A DNA stretch of 61,082 nt from Roseospira goensis (GTDB lineage: Bacteria; Pseudomonadota; Alphaproteobacteria; Rhodospirillales; Rhodospirillaceae): assembly GCF_014197795.1 (NCBI RefSeq), contig NZ_JACIGI010000022.1, positions 1 to 61,082 on the forward strand. Direction: 5' to 3'. The position numbers and the translations under genes are program-made. The notes under the pieces are model-generated. The model saw only the letters and a list, made by a program, of their open reading frames with translations, was not told the origin of the DNA and made no database searches. Shown one piece after another: positions 7,593 to 15,703 of the stretch (its first letter is position 1; every line of letters begins with the position of its first letter).

Positions 7593-7615
7593 AGTCCCAC
7601 ATTTCGTCCCACATT
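7593..7615 (+). repeat. Integrase arm-type repeat, right side
   Basis: Two GTCCCACA motifs 12 bp apart; 21 of 23 positions match 622-644, same orientation. A third GTCCCAC is at 7569-7575. Confidence 0.5.
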
Positions 7616-7733
7616 ATGCGCCGGCTGGAACTGGATTGCAATAGGACAGGTCGGGACAGGTGGTTTGCAACATGCTGCAGTCACTCAGGATTTTCGGACG
7701 GGTCCGGACGGGTCGGGATATTGGTTCGGCGGA

Positions 7734-7749
7734 CACCCCCTCCGCCATT
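7734..7749 (+). repeat. Right attachment-core copy (tRNA-Ser 3' end)
   Basis: CACCCCCTCCGCCATT is identical to 554-569. It is followed by a strong terminator, as expected downstream of the original tRNA gene. Confidence 0.65.
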
Positions 7750-7771
7750 TATGCTAGAGAACGCGCTCTCC

Positions 7772-7795
7772 AAACCCGGCTTCGGCCGGGTTTTT
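7772..7795 (+). terminator. Rho-independent terminator behind the right core
   Basis: AAACCCGGC-TTCG-GCCGGGTTTTT: a 6-bp GC stem with TTCG loop, extended by A-T pairs, with five T. It would end transcription of a tRNA-Ser gene whose 3' end is the core. Confidence 0.85.
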
Positions 7796-7841
7796 GCGTT
7801 GGTTCAAAGGGATATGAGGGGCGGGCTGTTCACCTTCGGCT

Positions 7842-8717
7842 GTGGCGGATGGGCCGAAATCGCTCTCCGTCCTGCGCCGCTTCTTCGAAGACGCGCGCGT
7901 CGCGGGTCCGAAGGGCGCGTATGAGGCAATTACGCGGGAGCCGGAGCAGGCCAGGCGGCTGGGTCGGTTCGGCGGCACTTACAAGCCGCTGGGGGACCTG
8001 TCGGCCGTGCCCTATGTCTGCCTGCGCCTGCCGACGGGCGGCGGCAAGACGGTCCTGGGGGCTTATGCCGTCGGCATCGCGCGGGACGCCTGGATCGAGA
8101 AGAACTATCCGATGGTGCTGTGGCTGGTGCCGTCGAACACCATCCGGCTTCAGACCGCCGAGGCGCTCAAGAACGCGAGGCATCCTTACAGGGCGGCGCT
8201 GGACGAGGCCTTCGAGCGCTACCTGTTCGCTGCGGACGCCAAGGTTGACGTGTCGTTCGACGAGGCTTTCGCCTTCAAGGACAGGATGTATTGGGACCAG
8301 CGCCGGTATCGTGGCCGCTGGAAACCCCGCAAGCACTTCCTCGGCCCCGACCATGTGCCGGCCTTCGACGGCGCCGAAAATGGCGAGGAGGTCCAGTGCG
8401 CCCAGGCCATCGACAGCCTGCCGGGGGTCAGGTTCTGGATCCGCAACGTTGCCCGCCATCCCAACTCGTTCTGGCTGCCGACCGCAACGGACAAGTTCTA
8501 CCCCGATTTCGTCGCACACCTCGAGGATGGCCGTCTTCTCGTGATCGAATACAAGGGCGCCCACATCGCCGACGGCCCCGATACGGCCGAAAAACGCACC
8601 ATCGGCCAACTATGGGAGAAGACGAGCGGCGGCAGAGGTCTGTTCATTGTCGTTGAGAAGACGGTGGACGGGAGGGATATGCGGACGCAGATGGCCGAAA
8701 AGATCGACGCGAGCTGA
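7842..8717 (+). pseudogene. Internally deleted type III restriction/DEAD-box helicase-nuclease gene
   Basis: Residues 45-145 are the start of a superfamily 2 helicase: YVCLRLPTGGGKT (Walker A, 66-70) and LVPSNTIRLQTAEAL (motif Ia). From about residue 148 the sequence jumps to the far C-terminus of the same family, with CAQAIDSLPGVRFWIRN, a PD(221-222)...ExK(236-238) nuclease motif in DKFYPDF and LLVIEYKG, and GGRGLFIV. Motifs II to VI, several hundred residues in intact relatives, are missing without a frameshift. The GTG start at 7842 is the only sensible one; the N-terminus may also be short. It lies right beside the attachment site and is probably a non-functional island remnant. Confidence 0.75.
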
Positions 8718-8743
8718 CGGATGGTCTCATGACCTACAGCGAC

Positions 8744-8807
8744 TGGAGCAGATCGCGCCAAAATGGAATCGCGCCACGGTCCCATTTTGGCGCGTGAATC
8801 TGCTCCA
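8744..8807. repeat. Long imperfect palindrome 1
   Basis: TGGAGCAGAT plus CGCGCCAAAATGG (8744-8766) pairs with CCATTTTGGCGCG plus ATCTGCTCCA (8782-8807), giving about 23 bp of stem interrupted by three unpaired bases. It could be a bidirectional transcript end, or a REP-like intergenic unit of alphaproteobacteria. Confidence 0.75.
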
Positions 8808-8822
8808 AAATCGAACATTTTC

Positions 8823-8882
8823 GAGCCGATTCAGGTTCGAAATCGGATCGCCTCTCCGGTTCCGATTTCGAACCATCGGCTC
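8823..8882. repeat. Long imperfect palindrome 2
   Basis: GAGCCGAT plus GGTTCGAAATCGGA pairs with TCCGATTTCGAACC plus ATCGGCTC around a 13-base loop. About 22 bp of stem with a 3-base bulge, only 15 bp from palindrome 1. Confidence 0.75.
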
Positions 8883-9052
8883 TACGTCATCCGTTCGCTC
8901 TGCCGTCAGCCGTGGTTGCCGCCGCTTCCCTCATAGCCGCGGCGGTATCACGTCGTCCGTGTGGCGGTATGAGCCGGCCCCCCGGGGGGCGCCGCGACGC
9001 GGTGTCTCGCCCGTGTCCCGACGAGCCGGCGCCAAGGGGGTACCGTCCAGGA

Positions 9053-10759
9053 TCAGATACGGTCGAGGGGGAGGCGCACGGACACCACCGTGCCCGGCGT
9101 CCGGTCCGGCCGGTCCTCGACCCAGATGCTCCCCTTGTGGATGTCGCAGATCTTGCGGGCCACGGTCAGGCCCATGCCGGCCGTGACGGGCTCGCCCGGT
9201 GCCGCCAGTCGCGTGAACGCTTCGAACACACGGGACCGCTGGCTGGCGTCGATGCCGCGGCCGTTGTCGATCACCTGGATGACGATGGCGCCGTCGTCCC
9301 GGCGTGCGTCGATCCGGATTTCGGGGGCGACGGCCGGCCGCCGGTAGCGCAAGGCGTTGTCGACCAGCACCCGGAACAGGATCCGCAGCAGGCCGGGATC
9401 ACCGGCCACGGTGGGCAGGTCGGCGACGGTCACCCGGTCCTTGTCGTCGGCCAGGGCCGGGTCGAGGAAGGCGAGCACGTCGCGACAGACCCCGTTCAGC
9501 GAGACCGGCACGAAGGCGTGCCGTTGCGCCACCACGGCCACGAAGCTCTGGAGCGCCAACAGGTGCTGTTTCATGCGCTCGCCCGCCAACTGCGCGAAGT
9601 GCATGTACTCCTGTGCATCGGCCGAGAGGGAGCCGCCGAGGCGGCGCTGGACCAAGTCCAAAAAGCTGACCACTTCCCGGACCGGCTCCTGCAGGTCGTG
9701 GGCCACGACCTGACTGAACCGGACGAGTTCGGCGTCCGACTTCGCCATCCCCGTCACGCTGCTCTCCAACGCGTTCAGGAAGGCGCGGCGTTCGGTCAGG
9801 TCGGTCATCACACAGTGGGTCTGGACCACCGCGCCGGCGAGATCCAGGCTGACCCGGCCCTCGAACGAGACGCGGCGGACGTGCCCGCCGGCGGTCAGAA
9901 CGTCGTACTCGGCACCGGCGGCGACGCGCTGGGCCTTGAAGGCCTCGAACCGTTCGGGGAAGAGCCGTCGGTCCGCCTCGACCAGAAAATCGCCGAACCA
10001 CTGGCCGATGACGTCGGAGCGGCGGTAGCCCAGGGCATCGAGCCAGGCTTTGTTGACGGCGACGATGCGACCATCGGCATCGAGCGACTGGTACGGCACC
10101 GGGGTGTTCTCGAACAGGCGGCGGAACCTCTGCTCGCTTTCCTCCACGGCGGCGCGCGCCCGCTCCAGCGGTGTGACGTCCCGGAGCGCAATGACCGCCC
10201 CCACCAGCGCGCCCCGATCATCGGTCAGGGGCTGGCTCGACACCGCCACGGGAACCGGGGTCCCATCGCGTCGGAACACCACCTCGCGGCTGCTGTGAAA
10301 ACTGCGGCCCTTCATCAGGCCGCCGTGGATCGGGCACTCTTCGGCCGGATATGGCGCGCCGTCCGGGTGGTGGTGGTGGATCCGGTCGTGCATGGTCTGG
10401 CCGATCAGCGCGTCGACCGAGTCGTAGCCGAGCATCTCGGCCAACGCATCGTTGGCGAAGGTGCAGGCGCCGGCGAGATTCAAGCCATAGATCCCGTCAC
10501 CGGTGCAGGCCAGGAGCCGGCGAGCCTGGTTGCCCTCGGACCAGCCGCGCCGCAGCATGGCGCGGGCCCCGAAGAACAGCACCGTGGCGGTGACGGCGAC
10601 GAAGCCCCAGCCCTTGACGGTGGACCAGGCGACGTACCCGTCCGAATTGGGCACGACAAGGTGGAGCGCCGCGTCGGAGAACAGGATCCACACCGCCGCA
10701 ATGGCGCCGTAGGTCGCGGCCAGCTTCAGGGCGCGCCGCGTTGTGATTGACGAGAACAT
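9053..10759 (-). CDS. Membrane PAS-PAS sensor histidine kinase, 568 aa
   Basis: Two hydrophobic segments at about 12-37 and 48-66 anchor the protein. Two PAS domains follow (about 78-195 and 205-322), then a HisKA domain with phospho-accepting H354 in VVAHDLQEP, and an HATPase domain (about 435-565) with N-box VDNALRYR, G1 DNGRGID and G2 GMGLTVARKI. The kinase resembles bacteriophytochrome-type HisKA kinases without the chromophore domains. No response regulator is adjacent, so the partner and signal are unknown. The start ATG at 10759 gives a sensible signal-anchor N-terminus. Confidence 0.9.
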   Translation of the reverse strand: MFSSITTRRALKLAATYGAIAAVWILFSDAALHLVVPNSDGYVAWSTVKGWGFVAVTATVLFFGARAMLRRGWSEGNQARRLLACTGDGIYGLNLAGACTFANDALAEMLGYDSVDALIGQTMHDRIHHHHPDGAPYPAEECPIHGGLMKGRSFHSSREVVFRRDGTPVPVAVSSQPLTDDRGALVGAVIALRDVTPLERARAAVEESEQRFRRLFENTPVPYQSLDADGRIVAVNKAWLDALGYRRSDVIGQWFGDFLVEADRRLFPERFEAFKAQRVAAGAEYDVLTAGGHVRRVSFEGRVSLDLAGAVVQTHCVMTDLTERRAFLNALESSVTGMAKSDAELVRFSQVVAHDLQEPVREVVSFLDLVQRRLGGSLSADAQEYMHFAQLAGERMKQHLLALQSFVAVVAQRHAFVPVSLNGVCRDVLAFLDPALADDKDRVTVADLPTVAGDPGLLRILFRVLVDNALRYRRPAVAPEIRIDARRDDGAIVIQVIDNGRGIDASQRSRVFEAFTRLAAPGEPVTAGMGLTVARKICDIHKGSIWVEDRPDRTPGTVVSVRLPLDRI

Positions 10760-10922
10760 GGGTCACGCTCGCGTCCGGAAATGCGGACGACGGCCGGCGC
10801 CCGAACACGGTCGCGACGCGGCCGCTGCCAACAGGCACCCTATACCACGGCAGTACAAGGACGTCGTATAGCCATAAGGACTATACCGGTGATCGGGCCC
10901 GCGCGCACCGCGGCGGGCCGGG

Positions 10923-13900
10923 TTACCGGGCGTCCGCCACCAGCACCGCGATCGGGAAGTCCGCCAGCAGGTCGGCGACGGACAGGCTCCCGTCCGCAGG
11001 CGCCGCACGGTGCGGCGGGGTGTCGGGCGCATGCAGGGCCGACCGCAGCGCGCCGGCCGGCCAGCCGTCGGCGTCGGGCAGCATGACGCGGGTATCGCCC
11101 CAGCCTTGGGGCAGGGGGCGCGCGGCGTCGCCCATCAGCGGCCAGACCAGGCGCGGCACCACGACCACCATGGCGGCGACGGTGGGCGAAGCAACGGTCG
11201 TGGTCTCGGTGGACGCCGTCGTCTCGGGCGCGGTACGGGCGAACGCCAGCACCCGGTCGGCTTCGGCGCCGGTCGTCTCCAGCGGGACGTAGCCGCCCTG
11301 CGCGAACAGGGCCGGGGCCTGGCGACGCAGATCCAGCACGGCCGCGATCAACGCCTGTTTGACATGGCCGTCTCGCCAGGTGTCGAGCCGTGCCGGCGGC
11401 CGGGCGCCCTCGCGCAGGCTGCGGGCCCGGCCCGCGAAATCGACCGGGCGCCGGTTGTCGGGATCCACCAGGCTGAAATCCCACAGGTCGGTGCCCTGGT
11501 ACAGATCGGGCACCCCCGGCATGGTCAGCTTCACCGTGGTCTGGCTGAGGGCGTTGACCGCGCCGGCCGGGGCCAGCCGGGCCACGAAGGCGGCCATGTC
11601 GGCGACGAAGGCGCCGCCCAGCGTGGGCGACAGCACGGCCCGCACGAACCCGTCCAGAGCGGCCTCGTAGTCCGAATCCTGGGCTGTCCAGGCGGTATCC
11701 ACCTTGGCCTCGCGCGCTGCCTTCAGCATGTAGGCCGCGACTCGCTCGGTATAGGCCGCCAGCGCCTCCGGCTCCGGCGGCAGCGGGGCGCCGGTGTCGT
11801 CCGTCCGCGCCATCTCCAGCGGCCACGTGGCCAGCAGGGTCTGGTACAGCAGGTATTCGTCCTTGGCGCTCGGGCCGCGACGGGTCTCGGCCAGCGTGGT
11901 GAGGCGCCGGTGGTTGAGGTCCTGCCAGCGGCGCACGCGGTCGGTCCACAGCTCCGGGCATTCGGAGATCAGGGCCAGGCGCATGCGGGCGTCCTCGCCG
12001 CGCTTGTGATCATGGGTTGCTGTCGCAATCAGGTTGAACGGCCAGTGCTCCTGGCGGGCCTGACACAGATGGTGGAACGCCGCCGGCGACACTCCGAAGC
12101 GATCCGGTTCGCCGCCCACCTCGTTGAGGGCCGCCAGCCGGACGTAGCGATAGAACGCGGTGTCCTCCATCGCCTTCGCCATCACCGGGCCGGTGATCTG
12201 CTGCACCCGCATGGCGGTTTCGAGCACGGCATCGGGCGGGTGACCGGCCCCGGCGCCGGCCAGATCGCCCGTCAGCACGTCGTAGAGGAAATCGTACACC
12301 GACAGATCCGGCGTGCGCGCGGCCTTGCGGGCGCGCCCGATGGCCCATTGCAGGTCGCGCCGGTCCTGGTCGTCGATGCGGGCGGCGTCGGCGTCGGGCG
12401 CCTCTTGGGGCGGGCCGGCCCATTCGCCTATCGGCCGCGGACTGACGTAGGTGCGATACACGGGGAAGTGCGCGATCACGTTGATGAGGGCGGCGCGCAG
12501 GGCCATGCGCGAGTAGTCCTTGGTGGCGCGCGCACGCTTGGCCAGACGGTTGAGGCGGTTGGCCATGACGCCAATCTCGCTGGCCAGGGATTCCTCCATG
12601 ACCAGCCGCTTGGCGGCGCGCACCTCGGCCTCGAAGGGGATACTGCCGGGCACGACCGCCGCGTAGGTCGCGTTCAGCGGATCTTCGCCGACCGGATCCA
12701 CGAACAGCCCCAGGATCTGGTTGAGGGCCTCGTAGCCGGTCGACCCTGCGATCGGCCACGCCGCGCGCAGGCGTTCATGCGGCGCCAGGATCTTTTCCAC
12801 CAGGACGTACATCGGCTGGTCGGGGCCGAACGGCGAGGGGGGCGGCGCGGGCTCGGTCGTCGTCTCCGTCGCCGGTCCCGGCTGGACCCGACCGGCCTTC
12901 ACGCCGCGCACCAGGGCGTCGCGGGCGTCGGCCTGGAGGCGCTGGACGTAGGCTTGCGGATCCCACAGCCCGTCCACATGGTCCAGCCGCACGCCCTGCA
13001 CCCGGCCCTCGGCGATCAGGTCGAACAGCAGACGGTGGGCGGTCTCGAACAGGTCGCCGCGTTCCATGCGCAGGGCGGCGAGGTCGTTGATCTCGAAAAA
13101 GCGCCGATAGTTGATCTCGTGCGCGGCGACGCGCCAGAAGGCGGGGCGGTAGCTCTGGCGTTCGATCAACGCGTCGAGGTCGTCGAAGCTGGCGGGCCGG
13201 CCGGGCGTGCCGTTGAAGGCGGCCTCGGCGGCGGCGACCACGGCGCGGGCTTCGGCGGTGTCGGCGATCAGCTCGGCCAGCCGGCGTTTCACCACCTGGG
13301 CGGTGCGGTGCCGGCTGAGGACGCCGCCGGTGTCCTGGATCGGCGCGCGTAGGGAGTCGGCGCCGGCCACGACCAGCGCCAGGACGCTGTCCTCCGGACG
13401 CTCCATGCGCATGCCCCGGCGCAGGATGTCGCCGTAGTCGTGCGGCCGGATCGGAAAGGCGTGCTCGTAGTAGCGCACCACGAAGCCACCCTGTTCGGCG
13501 TCGTGGCGCAGGGTCAGCTCGCCGCGCTCCAGACTGGCGCCGTAGTGGTCGCCCAGCACCGGCAGCAGGATCTTGCCGTACAGCGACGGCTCCGCCGGCT
13601 CCCAGTCGATGTCGAACCAGTCGGCATAGGGGCTGTCCCGGCCCCACTCCAGCACGTCGCGCCACCAGTGGTTCTCGCCGACGCCGATGCCCATGTGGTT
13701 GGGCACGAAGTCCACGATCAGCCCGAGGCCCTGCACCAGGAGCGCGTCGCTGAACCGACGGAAGCCCTCGGCGCCGCCCAGCTCCGGGTTGATGCGGCCG
13801 TGGTCGATGATGTCGTAGCCGTGGGCCGAGCCCGGTCGCGCGGTCAGGATCGGCGACAGATAGACGTGGCTGACCCCGAGGGCGGCCAGGGTGGGGATGA

Positions 13901-14039
13901 TGGCGGTGGCGGCATCGAAGCCGAAATCGGGCGTGAGCTGTAGCCGGTAGGTGGCGCGCGGCGCGGCCGGCGGAGATCCCTGCGCCGCGGTGCCGGCGTG
14001 CGGGGCGGCGGACGGATCGAGAGCCGGATGGGACGGCAT
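10923..14039 (-). CDS. treY: Malto-oligosyltrehalose synthase
   Basis: A GH13-family enzyme that turns the reducing end of a maltodextrin into a trehalose unit; TreZ then releases trehalose. Visible family motifs are GVSHVYLSPI, DFVPNHMGIG, GVRLDHVDGLWDP with the catalytic aspartate, and PDLYQGTDLWDFSLVDPDNRRPVDF. The protein is about 1038 aa, longer than many relatives. The start at 14039 is preferred to 14126 because GAGGT stands just before it and the extra N-terminus is low-complexity coded by tandem repeats. treZ is not in the window. A tetranucleotide repeat lies just upstream at 14055-14075. Confidence 0.93.
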   Translation of the reverse strand: MPSHPALDPSAAPHAGTAAQGSPPAAPRATYRLQLTPDFGFDAATAIIPTLAALGVSHVYLSPILTARPGSAHGYDIIDHGRINPELGGAEGFRRFSDALLVQGLGLIVDFVPNHMGIGVGENHWWRDVLEWGRDSPYADWFDIDWEPAEPSLYGKILLPVLGDHYGASLERGELTLRHDAEQGGFVVRYYEHAFPIRPHDYGDILRRGMRMERPEDSVLALVVAGADSLRAPIQDTGGVLSRHRTAQVVKRRLAELIADTAEARAVVAAAEAAFNGTPGRPASFDDLDALIERQSYRPAFWRVAAHEINYRRFFEINDLAALRMERGDLFETAHRLLFDLIAEGRVQGVRLDHVDGLWDPQAYVQRLQADARDALVRGVKAGRVQPGPATETTTEPAPPPSPFGPDQPMYVLVEKILAPHERLRAAWPIAGSTGYEALNQILGLFVDPVGEDPLNATYAAVVPGSIPFEAEVRAAKRLVMEESLASEIGVMANRLNRLAKRARATKDYSRMALRAALINVIAHFPVYRTYVSPRPIGEWAGPPQEAPDADAARIDDQDRRDLQWAIGRARKAARTPDLSVYDFLYDVLTGDLAGAGAGHPPDAVLETAMRVQQITGPVMAKAMEDTAFYRYVRLAALNEVGGEPDRFGVSPAAFHHLCQARQEHWPFNLIATATHDHKRGEDARMRLALISECPELWTDRVRRWQDLNHRRLTTLAETRRGPSAKDEYLLYQTLLATWPLEMARTDDTGAPLPPEPEALAAYTERVAAYMLKAAREAKVDTAWTAQDSDYEAALDGFVRAVLSPTLGGAFVADMAAFVARLAPAGAVNALSQTTVKLTMPGVPDLYQGTDLWDFSLVDPDNRRPVDFAGRARSLREGARPPARLDTWRDGHVKQALIAAVLDLRRQAPALFAQGGYVPLETTGAEADRVLAFARTAPETTASTETTTVASPTVAAMVVVVPRLVWPLMGDAARPLPQGWGDTRVMLPDADGWPAGALRSALHAPDTPPHRAAPADGSLSVADLLADFPIAVLVADAR

Positions 14040-14054
14040 CGGAGACCTCTTTGC

Positions 14055-14075
14055 TGACGGACGGACGGACGGACG
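14055..14075. repeat. Tetranucleotide repeat (GACG)5 upstream of treY
   Basis: Five consecutive GACG units lie 16 bp before the treY start, just upstream of its ribosome-binding site. Such tracts can change length by slippage; here this would alter the leader, not the reading frame of the preferred start. Confidence 0.7.
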
Positions 14076-14159
14076 GGCCGGCCACGCCGCGGACGCCTGC
14101 GACCGCGACCGATGGCGATGCGGCAACGCCGCCGACCGCCCCTCCGTTCCGTGGCCTCC

Positions 14160-14198
14160 GGTCCGTGCCCTACGGTCCGTGCCCTACGGTCCGTGACC
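14160..14198. repeat. 14-bp tandem repeat in the treY-frdD gap
   Basis: GGTCCGTGCCCTAC occurs twice perfectly (14160-14173, 14174-14187), with a partial third copy. Confidence 0.8.
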
Positions 14199-14217
14199 AT
14201 GCTCCGGGCCGCGACGC

Positions 14218-14565
14218 TCAGATGGACAGCAGCGCGAACAGGGCGACGGCGGTAAAGAGCCCGGCCAGCCCGTAGACGGCGATGGCAATCGGCCCGTCAT
14301 TGCGCAGGCCGAAGTCGTGCGCCGTCACCCGCAGGCGGTGGGCGGCGTGCCAGAGCGTCAGCGTGAGGACGCCGAACAGGATGACTTTCACTAGCCAGTT
14401 GCCGGCGAAGGCCGTCATGCGGTCGTAGGACATGGCCTCCGACCCGAACACACCCAGCGGCACCAGGAGGCCGGTGATGAGGATCATGACCGGGATGACG
14501 AAGGCCGAGACCGTGCCACCGGCGGCGAACAGGCCCCAGACGATGGGTTTGTTGGACTTGGCCAT
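14218..14565 (-). CDS. frdD: Fumarate reductase membrane anchor subunit D
   Basis: This small integral membrane protein (115 aa, three hydrophobic helices at about 10-40, 55-80 and 90-114) anchors FrdAB and helps bind quinone. The opening NKPIVWGLFAAGG and APVMI-like VIPVMILITGLLVPLGVF closely follow enterobacterial FrdD. HAAHRLRVTAHD near residue 75-85 is the conserved His-rich segment. The start at 14565 follows frdC by 2 bp and excludes a long out-of-family extension. It is the last gene of frdABCD. Confidence 0.9.
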   Translation of the reverse strand: MAKSNKPIVWGLFAAGGTVSAFVIPVMILITGLLVPLGVFGSEAMSYDRMTAFAGNWLVKVILFGVLTLTLWHAAHRLRVTAHDFGLRNDGPIAIAVYGLAGLFTAVALFALLSI

Positions 14566-14567
14566 GA

Positions 14568-14960
14568 TCACAGCACTCCCATCAGGATCAGCAACACCAG
14601 CGAGACACCGCCCCAGATGCCGTAGTGGACGCCGATGATGGTCTTGTCGGGCACGAAGCCGTCCCCCTTCGGGATCCGCATGGCCTTGGGAGTGACGTTG
14701 AACCAGCCCATGGCGTGATAGCAGGCGAAGCCCAACGCCACCAGGTGGAACACCAGGGCGACCGGCTCCGCCATGCCGGCGATGTAGCGGTTCCAGGCAT
14801 CGGGTCCCTGGGCGAGCCGCACCAGTCCCATGGTCAGGATAATGGCGTAGAGCCCGATGAAGATGCAGGTGACCTCGCGCGCCATGTAGCGCAGATACCG
14901 GCCATTGCGCAGGTACCACGTGGTCTTGGGGACCACGCGCATGTAGGGATTGCGGCTCAT
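14568..14960 (-). CDS. frdC: Fumarate reductase membrane anchor subunit C
   Basis: The protein has 130 aa and three membrane helices (about 30-52, 63-87 and 108-129). Conserved features are the N-terminal PYMRVVPKTTWYLRNGRYLRYMAREVT and the GPDAWNRYI and WFNVTPKAM segments typical of E. coli-type FrdC. With FrdD it forms the quinol-binding membrane domain, with no heme expected. Its ATG overlaps the frdB stop as ATGA, which supports the start and coupled translation. Confidence 0.92.
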   Translation of the reverse strand: MSRNPYMRVVPKTTWYLRNGRYLRYMAREVTCIFIGLYAIILTMGLVRLAQGPDAWNRYIAGMAEPVALVFHLVALGFACYHAMGWFNVTPKAMRIPKGDGFVPDKTIIGVHYGIWGGVSLVLLILMGVL

Positions 14961-15703
14961 TTCCGCCTCCACGGCATCAGGTGCTCCAGGTGCCAGTCGA
15001 CGGTGCTGGCGATCTTCATCTGCTGGATGGCGCCGGCGGGATCGACGTCCTTCGGGCAGACCTCGGAGCAGGCGCCGACGAACGAGCACTCCCAGACACC
15101 TTCGTGCTGGGCCACCACCTCCTGGCGCTCGCTGCGGCCGGCGTCGCGGGAATCGAGGTTGTAGCGGTGGGTGAGGGCGAGGGCGGCGGGACCGATGAAC
15201 TCGGGATTGAGGGCGTACTGGGGACAGGCGGCGTAGCACAACATGCAGTTTATGCACATGGTGTACTGCTTGTAGTTTTTGAGCTGGCGCGGCGTCTGCT
15301 TGTACTCACCCTCTTCGACCGGCTTTTCCGTCTTGGGCATGAGATAGGGCTTCACGGATTGCAGCTTTTCCATGAAGTCGTCCAGCACGACCACCAGATC
15401 CCGCTCGACCGGGAAGTGGGTCAGCGGCTCGACGCGGATCTTGCTGCCCTTGTAGTCGCGCAGGAACGCCTTGCAGGACAGGGTGGGCTCCCCATTCACC
15501 GTCATGCCGCAACTGCCGCACACGGCCATATGGCAGGACCAGCGGTAGCTCAGGGTGCTGTCGAGGTGGTCCTTGATGTAGTTGATGGCGTCGAGGATCA
15601 CCCATTCCTCCTCGCAAGGGACGGAATAGGTCTGAATCCAGGGGGCGCTGTCAGCCTCCGGATTGTAGCGCAGGACTTCGAAGGTGATCTGCCGCTGACT
15701 CAT
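14957..15703 (-). CDS. frdB: Fumarate reductase iron-sulfur subunit
   Basis: It passes electrons from quinol to the flavin. Three clusters are visible: 2Fe-2S from C57, C62, C65 and C77; 4Fe-4S from C150, C153, C156 and C160 ([12 protein letters not shown]); and 3Fe-4S from C206, C212 and C216 ([12 protein letters not shown]). At 248 aa it has normal length. It overlaps frdA by 4 bp. The similarity is to quinol:fumarate reductase and not to the usual alphaproteobacterial succinate dehydrogenase subunit. Confidence 0.95.
   Translation of the reverse strand: MSQRQITFEVLRYNPEADSAPWIQTYSVPCEEEWVILDAINYIKDHLDSTLSYRWSCHMAVCGSCGMTVNGEPTLSCKAFLRDYKGSKIRVEPLTHFPVERDLVVVLDDFMEKLQSVKPYLMPKTEKPVEEGEYKQTPRQLKNYKQYTMCINCMLCYAACPQYALNPEFIGPAALALTHRYNLDSRDAGRSERQEVVAQHEGVWECSFVGACSEVCPKDVDPAGAIQQMKIASTVDWHLEHLMPWRRK

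Larger units (their letters stand above)
554..7749. mobile_element. Integrative element (satellite or prophage-like) with tyrosine integrase
   Basis: The element is bounded by direct copies of CACCCCCTCCGCCATT at 554-569 and 7734-7749. This is the 3' end of an alphaproteobacterial tRNA-Ser gene: acceptor strand, G discriminator and CCA. The integrase lies about 300 bp inside the right boundary, the usual position. All element genes are on the minus strand: integrase, DUF4258 toxin, MqsA-like antitoxin, AlpA-like HTH, a 26-residue ORF, primase-polymerase, DUF3987 and two unknown proteins. No capsid, tail or conjugation genes are visible. Neither boundary keeps a whole tRNA gene, so the target tRNA-Ser probably lies beyond the left edge behind another element inserted at the same site. 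Confidence 0.7.
7438..7841. other. Right attachment region between the integrase and the helicase remnant
   Basis: No gene is seen. It contains arm-type GTCCCAC motifs (7569-7575, 7594-7600, 7606-7612), a short T-arm-like hairpin at 7543-7559, the attachment core at 7734-7749 and a terminator at 7772-7795. Confidence 0.6.
8718..9052. other. Intergenic region with two long palindromes
   Basis: No gene is seen between the helicase remnant and the convergent histidine kinase. The two inverted repeats listed separately occupy 8744-8882; the rest is featureless GC-rich sequence. Confidence 0.6.

Noticed and set aside
10923-14126. Long plus-strand frames opposite treY, frdA, uvrA and the phospholipase gene
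   Set aside because: They are antisense shadows caused by high third-position GC; their composition is low-complexity and they match no family.
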